DNA of 6,102 nt from Halodesulfurarchaeum sp. Its GTDB lineage: Archaea; Halobacteriota; Halobacteria; Halobacteriales; Halobacteriaceae. Shown here in pieces: positions 1 through 4,728 of the stretch (its first letter is position 1; each line of letters opens with the position of its first letter). The stretch spans positions 1 through 6,102 of the forward strand of contig JAGXLJ010000080.1 in NCBI GenBank assembly GCA_018334775.1, written 5' to 3'. The notes under the pieces are model-generated. The model saw only the letters and a program-made list of their open reading frames with translations. It was not told the origin of the DNA and searched no databases. A program made the translations under genes and the position numbers.

Positions 1-1500
1 GGACTAGAGATTCTCGCAGGGCGGATGATTGCCCCCGAATTCGGAAGTTCGATCTACACCTGGGGGAGCATTATCGGTGTCTTTCTTGCTGCGCTCAGTC
101 TGGGATACGCCCGCGGTGGACGCCGAGCCCCCCGCCACGCTCGAATTTCGACGTTGCAGACTCTCTTACTCTGGACGACGGTCTATGTCGCGTTTCTCCT
201 CTTTGCCGGGGAGTTTCTGATCCGCCAGAGCGGGACCCTCCCGATTCCGGCCCGGTATAGCTCGCTTGTCCCGGTGACAGTCCTCTTTGGCCCACCGACC
301 TACCTCCTGGGGTTCATCAGCCCATACGCCGCCGAACTCTCGACGGCCGAAAGTACAGGGGAAGCCTCGGGTCGGGTCTACGCTCTTGGGACTATCGGGA
401 GTATTGGCGGCGCCTTCGGGACCACGTACGTCCTGATTCCGACCCTCTCGATCGATTGGATCGGGTTGTTCTTTGGGGGGATTCTGCTGTTCACGGCCGC
501 ATGGCTTGCCTGGCCGGACCGGTCTCTCCGGAGCGTGCTTCGTATCGCCCTCGTCGTCGCCCTCCTGATCGGAGCGGTCGTGGCCCCCTCGTTCGGGATG
601 GTCCTCTCCGGGAATACGGTCTACGAGACCCAGACCGCCTATCAGGACCTGCGAGTCGCCGACCAGGACGGCGTTCGCACCCTCTATCTCGATGGTGTCT
701 CCCACAGTGCGCTCGATCTTTCGGATCCGGACCGGCACGTCTTCACGTACACGCGTTACTTCCACCTGCCGCTGCTCTACACCGAAGACGTCGAAAACGT
801 CCTGTTCATCGGCGGTGGTGGATTCACCGGGCCGAAAATCTTCGCCGACAGGTACGACGTCGATGTCGACGTGGTCGAGATCGATCCGGCGGTTGTGAGT
901 GCTGCTGAGGAGTACTTCGGGCTCGAACCGGGCCCGAACCTGTCGGTCCACACGATGGACGGCCGGCAGTACCTCCGCGAAACGGACACCGAGTACGACA
1001 TCATCATCCTCGATGCCTATCGACGGGATACGGTCCCATTTCACCTCACTACGACCGAGTTTTTCGACCTCGCGGGAGACCGGCTTGACTCGGATGGCGT
1101 GTTGCTCGCGAACATCATCTCGGCACCGAGTGGGCCGGGAGCGGACTTTTTCAGAGCCGAGTACCGGACGATGGAGACCAGTTTCGCCGACGTCACCGCG
1201 TTCCGAACGGCCAAACCAGGGGTGGTGCAGAACATCGAGATTTTGGCAACCACCCAATCTCACTCACTAACGACAGAAGAGCTCCGCGAGCGAGCGGAGA
1301 CCCGCCCGATTGGCTACGAACTCGATGACGCGTTGGACCGTCGAATCGACACTGTTCGAACAGACGACGTCCCGATCCTCCGGGACAATGACGCGCCCGT
1401 TGATGCCCTTCTGGACCCGATGCTTGGCCAACGGTACGTGGTCGAATCGGGGGCGTCTGGCAGTCCCACGAACGAGACTATGTCGACAGCAGCTCCCTGA
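1..1500 (+). CDS. Membrane-anchored spermidine synthase-like protein (5'-partial)
   Basis: The frame is open from the first base, and the in-window codons before the ATG at 25 read GLEILAGR, which fits the usual opening of this family. The true start is therefore upstream and ATG 25 is probably internal. Counting from the first codon, residues about 20-200 hold roughly six hydrophobic segments, an integral membrane part. Residues about 210-420 form a spermidine synthase-like Rossmann methyltransferase fold: a glycine-rich loop (GGGG at 271-274), an acidic strand end (VVEIDP, E293 and D295), MDGR (D320) and LDAYRRD (D338, D343) followed by HLTT. The C-terminal RDNDAPVDALL resembles the family's usual ending. 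Classical spermidine synthases have an acidic residue in the glycine loop and a D-S-S/T-D motif; here these are GGGGFTG and D-A-Y-R-R-D, so true aminopropyl transfer is unproven. The substrate is unknown. Confidence 0.85.
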   Translation, partial: GLEILAGRMIAPEFGSSIYTWGSIIGVFLAALSLGYARGGRRAPRHARISTLQTLLLWTTVYVAFLLFAGEFLIRQSGTLPIPARYSSLVPVTVLFGPPTYLLGFISPYAAELSTAESTGEASGRVYALGTIGSIGGAFGTTYVLIPTLSIDWIGLFFGGILLFTAAWLAWPDRSLRSVLRIALVVALLIGAVVAPSFGMVLSGNTVYETQTAYQDLRVADQDGVRTLYLDGVSHSALDLSDPDRHVFTYTRYFHLPLLYTEDVENVLFIGGGGFTGPKIFADRYDVDVDVVEIDPAVVSAAEEYFGLEPGPNLSVHTMDGRQYLRETDTEYDIIILDAYRRDTVPFHLTTTEFFDLAGDRLDSDGVLLANIISAPSGPGADFFRAEYRTMETSFADVTAFRTAKPGVVQNIEILATTQSHSLTTEELRERAETRPIGYELDDALDRRIDTVRTDDVPILRDNDAPVDALLDPMLGQRYVVESGASGSPTNETMSTAAP

Positions 1501-1586
1501 TCCGGCGAGTGAGCATGATAACCGCCGTTGATCCGGCGATTGGGCACGACAACAGCCGTTGATTCGGCGAGTGGGCAGTACCGCCG
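1498..1586. repeat. Three degenerate 31-bp tandem repeats
   Basis: Unit 1 (1498-1528) and unit 2 (1529-1559) match at 26 of 31 positions. Unit 3 (from 1560) matches over its first 18 bases and again at its CCGCCG end (1581-1586) if three bases are deleted. Each unit begins TGATYCGGCGA, and the TGA of unit 1 is the stop codon of the upstream gene. At the junction of units 1 and 2, CGCCG (1523-1527) and CGGCG (1534-1538) can pair around a 6-nt loop, and a weaker version recurs at the next junction. The array could be a 3'-end structure, a protein-binding array, or replication-slippage sequence; I cannot tell which. Confidence 0.8.
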
Positions 1587-1618
1587 GCGCCGTGTCGCAG
1601 CGTTTGCCATCAGGGAGG

Positions 1619-1626
1619 TTTTTTAG
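1619..1626 (+). promoter_or_regulatory. TATA-like element of the HMG-CoA reductase gene
   Basis: TTTTTTAG is centred about 27 nt before the ATG at 1650, and no GGAGG or GGTGA lies close before that ATG. This is the geometry of a leaderless archaeal transcript, with initiation at or next to the start codon. The T run could also help end transcription of the upstream gene. The call rests on position and base content only. Confidence 0.5.
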
Positions 1627-1649
1627 TCGTACCCACCGTCCCATGTTCC

Positions 1650-2924
1650 ATGGACTCGCGCATTTCCGGGTTTTACAAGCTCCCGGTCGCAAAACGACGA
1701 GCGGAAATCGCTGAACGGGCCGACCTTTCCGAGGAGGCCGTCGAAGCGATTGGCGGCACAGGTCTGACGGAGGACCTGGCAGACACCGTCAGCGAGAACG
1801 TCATCGGGACCCTCGAATACCCGATCTCGGTCGCGACGAACTTCCGGATCGACGGCGAGGACCGCTTGATTCCGATGGCCATCGAGGAGACGAGTGTGGT
1901 GGCCGCCGCCTCGTATGCGGCCCGGATGACTCGGACCGAAGGCGGATTCGAAACCGACGTCGATGCGCCTCGGATGATCGCCCAGATTCAGGCGGTCGAC
2001 GTGACGGACCCGCAGGCCGCTCGGATGCGGATTCTCAAGGAACAGGACCGACTGAAGGAACTGGCTGACGAGCAAGACCCCACACTCGTGAAGTTCGGTG
2101 GCGGCTGTGAGGACATCGAGGTGCGAATCGTTGACAGCCCAAACGGACAGATGGTCGTAACTCATCTCATCGTGAACGTCCAGGACGCGATGGGGGGCAA
2201 TGCGGTCAATACGATGGCCGAGGCGCTGGCCCCGGAAATCGAGGAGTTGACTGGCGGGGACGTCGAAATGCGGATCCTTTCGAATCTGGCGGACCGACGG
2301 CTTGCCCGTGCGACCTGTACGATCCCGCCCGAAGAACTCGCCGACGAGGACAGTGAATTCACCGGCGAGGAAGTGCGTGATCGGATCGTCGACGCCTGGG
2401 CGTTCGCGATGGGAGACCCCTACCGGGCGGCGACTCACAATAAGGGCATTATGAACGGTATCGACGCGGTCACGACGGCCACGTTCAACGACTGGCGGGC
2501 AATGGAGGCTGGCGCACACGCGTACGCGGCCCAAGATGGGTACGATTCCCTGACTAGCTACGAGGTCGACGGGGACGGGAACCTCGCTTGCAGTATCGAA
2601 CTCCCGATTCAGGTTGGGACTGTGGGTGGCGCAACAGGCCTGCAGCCGGTGGCCCAGGCCGCGATGGAGATCCTTGACGTCGATTCAGCCCCGGAGATGT
2701 CCGGCGTCCTCGCCTCGGTTGGCCTCGCCCAGAACGTGGCCGCGCTTCGGGCCCTCGTGAGCGAGGGTATCCAGCAGGGCCATATGCAATTGCACGCGCA
2801 GAACATCGCGATACAGGCCGGTGCCGAGGGCGACCAGATCGACGAGGTCGCAGAACGGATGATCGAAGAAGAGACAATCGGCCAAAGCGATGCCGAGCAA
2901 TTCCTCTCGGAACTCGAAGAGTAA
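1650..2924 (+). CDS. hmgA: 3-hydroxy-3-methylglutaryl-CoA reductase, class II type
   Basis: This enzyme makes (R)-mevalonate from HMG-CoA in the cytoplasm, the committed step toward the isoprenoid chains of archaeal lipids. The 424 residues match the usual length of class II enzymes (P. mevalonii, 428). The opening SRISGFYKLPV, ENVIGT (50-54) and the overall register fit class II. By alignment from memory with P. mevalonii, the catalytic residues are E80, K265 (HNKG), D281 (NDWRA) and H378 (GHM). The family signatures are present: DAMGGN (179-184), VGTVGGAT (322-329) and the stretch ending GHMQL. D143 aligns with P. mevalonii Asp146, a determinant of NADH preference, so NADH use is plausible. 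Oddities are EETS instead of EEPS, FNDW instead of GNDW, and GGATG instead of GGATK. The ATG is supported by the family-like N terminus and the TATA spacing. The gene stands alone. Confidence 0.96.
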   Translation: MDSRISGFYKLPVAKRRAEIAERADLSEEAVEAIGGTGLTEDLADTVSENVIGTLEYPISVATNFRIDGEDRLIPMAIEETSVVAAASYAARMTRTEGGFETDVDAPRMIAQIQAVDVTDPQAARMRILKEQDRLKELADEQDPTLVKFGGGCEDIEVRIVDSPNGQMVVTHLIVNVQDAMGGNAVNTMAEALAPEIEELTGGDVEMRILSNLADRRLARATCTIPPEELADEDSEFTGEEVRDRIVDAWAFAMGDPYRAATHNKGIMNGIDAVTTATFNDWRAMEAGAHAYAAQDGYDSLTSYEVDGDGNLACSIELPIQVGTVGGATGLQPVAQAAMEILDVDSAPEMSGVLASVGLAQNVAALRALVSEGIQQGHMQLHAQNIAIQAGAEGDQIDEVAERMIEEETIGQSDAEQFLSELEE

Positions 2925-3070
2925 CAATCACACGGGCTGTGGGCAGCGGTTCACTTGGGGCCAGTATTCAAACGAAGCGCAATACCGATATGGAAATGTG
3001 TGTCAATCATACCCACGTAATTAGTTCTCATACACGAGAAAGGCGGCCAGTAACCCCGGAAGGTCCCGTT

Positions 3071-3084
3071 TGTCGGCACCGACA
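3071..3084. repeat. Inverted repeat TGTCGG-CA-CCGACA (candidate operator)
   Basis: This is a perfect 6+2+6 inverted repeat, 30 bp upstream of the TATA element of the disulfide oxidoreductase gene and 65 bp upstream of its ATG. A compact dyad at that distance suits a dimeric activator or repressor, but no specific regulator is recognised. The rest of the 224-bp spacer (2925-3148) is relatively AT-rich around 2965-3040, with no gene I can support. Confidence 0.4.
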
Positions 3085-3113
3085 CCCTCACTTGGGTCCG
3101 TCCCAGCACAACA

Positions 3114-3123
3114 CATATTAATA
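3114..3123 (+). promoter_or_regulatory. TATA box of the protein disulfide oxidoreductase gene
   Basis: CATATTAATA is centred about 30 nt before the ATG at 3149. It stands out as AT-rich against GC-rich flanks. No Shine-Dalgarno precedes the ATG (GTGTTGAACCAAG), so the mRNA is probably leaderless or has only a few leader bases. Confidence 0.65.
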
Positions 3124-3148
3124 CCTGGGGCGGTAGTGTTGAACCAAG

Positions 3149-3790
3149 ATGGCAATACTCTCCGACGAGAACCGTGACGACGTCAAGGAAGTCTTCGAGC
3201 AGATGGACACGGAACTTACCGCACACGTCTTCACAGCCGACAACTGTGAGTACTGCGATGAGACCGTCGAACTCAACGAGGAACTCGCGGAACTCACCGA
3301 TCTCTACACCGTCGAGGTCCACGATATGAACAGCGAGGCGGCCGAGGACTGGAACGCGACGAAGTACGACAATGCGCCGGTCACCGTGCTGACCGACGGC
3401 GAGATCCGTGGAGTCCGGTACTACGGTATCCCGTCCGGTCAGGAGTTCGGCGCCTACGTTCGTGACATTGTCGCCGTTTCCACCGGCGAGAGTGGCCTGG
3501 ACGAAGACATCAAGACGGAACTGGCCGAAATCGACGAGCCGGTGAACATCAAGGTCTTCGTCACGCTGACCTGCCCGCACTGCCCGCAGGCAGTGGAGAC
3601 CGCACACAAGTTCGCGATCGAAAATCCGAACATCACCTCCGAGATGGTCGAGTCCCAGGAGTTCATGGAACTCTCCCAGGAGTTCGGTGTCCGCGGGGTC
3701 CCGCAAGTCAACATCAACGACGAAGCCAGCGAATTCACGGGCGCTCAACCGCCCCAGCAGTTCCTCGATCAGGTCAAGGCCGCTCTGTAA
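3149..3790 (+). CDS. pdo: Glutaredoxin-like protein disulfide oxidoreductase (PDO), two thioredoxin folds
   Basis: The protein has 213 residues and no signal peptide or membrane segment, so it is cytoplasmic. It consists of two tandem thioredoxin folds. The N-terminal fold (about 20-110) has C33-E-Y-C36 and a probable cis-proline at P77 (NAPVTV). The C-terminal fold (about 130-213) has C142-P-H-C145 and cis-proline P185 (GVPQV). This is the layout of archaeal PDO, about 226 residues in Pyrococcus furiosus, which catalyses thiol-disulfide exchange. It is best known from hyperthermophiles, where it is tied to intracellular disulfide formation. CPHC is also the DsbA active-site sequence and tends to favour oxidation; whether this protein oxidises, reduces or isomerises in vivo cannot be read from sequence. 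No partner reductase is in the window. The gene has its own promoter and converges on cgi121. Confidence 0.92.
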   Translation: MAILSDENRDDVKEVFEQMDTELTAHVFTADNCEYCDETVELNEELAELTDLYTVEVHDMNSEAAEDWNATKYDNAPVTVLTDGEIRGVRYYGIPSGQEFGAYVRDIVAVSTGESGLDEDIKTELAEIDEPVNIKVFVTLTCPHCPQAVETAHKFAIENPNITSEMVESQEFMELSQEFGVRGVPQVNINDEASEFTGAQPPQQFLDQVKAAL

Positions 3791-3841
3791 GGCGAGTCAG
3801 ACAGTCCAACCGCTTCTTCCACTGCATCACGACGCCGAACC

Positions 3842-3859
3842 GTCAGACCATTGTCTGAC
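3842..3859. repeat. Perfect hairpin GTCAGAC-CATT-GTCTGAC downstream of pdo
   Basis: This 7-bp inverted repeat with a 4-nt loop starts 51 nt after the pdo stop codon. A further copy of one arm, GTCAGAC, lies at 3796-3802, just after the stop. It could shape the 3' end of the pdo transcript, but no long T run follows, so it is not a typical archaeal terminator. A protein-binding dyad is an alternative. Confidence 0.5.
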
Positions 3860-3873
3860 ACACGCGGGCTTCG

Positions 3874-4010
3874 TTTCAACTGGAACATCCCTGGTTCCGG
3901 CGGGAATGGCCACATGTGCCGCCAACAGTGCCATTTTGAGGTACATAAACCCCTGTTGCAAAACCACATGACGTCACCGCGATGGGAACCCCTCCATTTC
4001 GACTGGAACA
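3874..4010. repeat. Direct repeat pair TTTCRACTGGAACA, 123 bp apart
   Basis: The copies are at 3874-3887 (TTTCAACTGGAACA) and 3997-4010 (TTTCGACTGGAACA), with one mismatch in 14. The first copy runs into GGAAC-ATCCCTG-GTTCC (3882-3898), a possible hairpin. The pair brackets the two 8-bp palindromes. Such bracketing repeats can come from a small insertion, a recombination scar, or two binding sites for one protein. Confidence 0.5.
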
Positions 4011-4167
4011 GCTGACACACCATACCCACTTGGGACGTGACTGGCTGTCTGGGAGATTCGACTCGAAACGATTACCAACCGGGTACGCGGAAATCAGTAT
4101 CAACCACTGTCGCTCTCTCCGGGCCCGAGAGATTTGCCAGCCAGCTTTCGGACCTGTCAGGGGGCAA

Positions 4168-4196
4168 CCTGGTTTCGGTGCTGTCTGGGAACCAGG
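4168..4196 (-). terminator. Hairpin directly after the cgi121 stop codon
   Basis: CCTGGTT (4168-4174) pairs with AACCAGG (4190-4196). A G-U and a C-G pair extend the stem to nine pairs around an 11-nt loop. On the minus-strand transcript it begins one nucleotide after the cgi121 TAA. No U tract follows, so it may protect or define the 3' end rather than act as a classical terminator. Confidence 0.4.
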
Positions 4197-4197
4197 C

Positions 4198-4728
4198 TTA
4201 CTTTTCGACGTCCAGCAGTGCAACCCGCTCGCGGACCAGGTCGCCAAGGTCACCTGTCGTTGCCGCTCGCTCCGCCGGAGTGATCTCGAAGTATTCGGTG
4301 AGCGCCGATTCCTCTGGCTCGACTGGACCGGGATCAAGCTGTTCACGGACGGCCCCAACCGCTGCGTCGGCTCGGTCCCCTTCGAGCAAGACGATCACGG
4401 ACTGCTCCCCGGTCCTGAGCCCGAGGGTCATCGCCTCGTCGATCTGACGGCGCCCGGCGGCATACAAGAGGACTTCGACGGCGAGTTCGTCGGCGACGTT
4501 TTCACCCCGCCTCATCGACCGCTTTGCGTGATCGAGTGCCGCCTGGAGGTGCGCCTCGCCGGCAATGTACCGGGCGTCAAAGGCCTGGAGCAGCACGTCG
4601 TACTCCTCACTGATGGTCCGGAAGGTGGACAGAACCGATTCGAGGGAGTCAAAGGCGCCCCGCGTTTCGGCACGGTGCTCCTCGCTGTCACCGTCACCGA
4701 TCCAAACCCGGCCGGTCACGGTCTTCAT
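4198..4728 (-). CDS. cgi121: KEOPS complex subunit Cgi121
   Basis: Cgi121 is a non-catalytic subunit of KEOPS (Kae1, Bud32, Cgi121, Pcc1), which adds threonylcarbamoyl to A37 of ANN-decoding tRNAs (t6A). In archaeal systems Cgi121 binds Bud32 and recruits tRNA by its 3' CCA end. The 176-residue protein shows the family's landmarks: [11 protein letters not shown] (55-65), the helix with [21 protein letters not shown] (79-99, containing the conserved [10 protein letters not shown]), then GLRTG (103-107) followed by VIVLL (111-115). The acidic C-terminal segment after residue 130 is less conserved; the archaeal family is often nearer 150 residues. The start ATG overlaps the hel308 stop as ATGA and is served by a Shine-Dalgarno within hel308, so it is cotranscribed and coupled. 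No other KEOPS gene is in the window. Confidence 0.9.
   Translation of the reverse strand: MKTVTGRVWIGDGDSEEHRAETRGAFDSLESVLSTFRTISEEYDVLLQAFDARYIAGEAHLQAALDHAKRSMRRGENVADELAVEVLLYAAGRRQIDEAMTLGLRTGEQSVIVLLEGDRADAAVGAVREQLDPGPVEPEESALTEYFEITPAERAATTGDLGDLVRERVALLDVEK

Larger units (their letters stand above)
3791..4197. other. 407-bp gene-free stretch between convergent genes, rich in short repeats
   Basis: No convincing gene, tRNA or known structured RNA is visible on either strand. What can be seen is a 7-bp hairpin (3842-3859), a 14-nt direct repeat pair (3874-3887 and 3997-4010, one mismatch), an 11-nt direct repeat GCTGTCTGGGA (4044-4054 and 4180-4190), the palindromes CACATGTG (3911-3918) and TGACGTCA (3969-3976), and a CAACAG/CTGTTG pair (3923-3928 and 3953-3958). 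The PDO frame stays open past its stop, from 3791 to a TGA at 4013-4015, but the translation is rich in Cys, His, Trp and Arg, unlike the acidic proteins around it. A decayed gene or small mobile-element remnant, or an unrecognised non-coding RNA, are both possible. Confidence 0.6.

Noticed and set aside
166..1263. Open frame of 365 codons on the minus strand
   Set aside because: It is antisense to the spermidine synthase-like gene. Its translation is Arg-rich, without recognisable motifs, and it covers the real membrane and Rossmann segments.
1623..2534. Open frame of 303 codons on the minus strand
   Set aside because: It mirrors HMG-CoA reductase, which carries all four catalytic residues on the plus strand. 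No family features were seen in the antisense product.
2939..3121. GTG-started 60-codon frame between hmgA and pdo
   Set aside because: It is rich in His, Arg, Ser and Thr rather than acidic, has no Shine-Dalgarno or suitably placed TATA box, and runs into the pdo TATA box.
2951..3748. Open frame of 265 codons on the minus strand
   Set aside because: It is antisense to the disulfide oxidoreductase and its promoter. The two CxxC motifs and cis-prolines show that the plus strand is coding.
3874..4010. CRISPR repeat, suggested by TTTCRACTGGAACA resembling the start of haloarchaeal CRISPR repeats
   Set aside because: There are only two copies 123 bp apart with no regular spacers, and the rest of a CRISPR repeat (the GTGGG..GAAG end) is absent.
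3788..4015. Stop-codon readthrough of pdo into the open downstream frame
   Set aside because: PDO is complete at 213 residues with both folds intact, the stop is TAA, and the extension has an unrelated composition.
3791..4197. tRNA, C/D-box RNA, SRP RNA or RNase P RNA
   Set aside because: No T-arm GGTTCRANNCC with a matching acceptor stem, no paired C (RTGATGA) and D boxes, and no conserved SRP or RNase P core motifs were found by eye. A covariance-model search would settle it.
3876..4358. 160-codon minus-strand frame across the cgi121 end and the gap
   Set aside because: It overlaps cgi121 in another frame, and its composition (Ser, Arg, Cys, Trp) is unlike haloarchaeal proteins. No motif was recognised.
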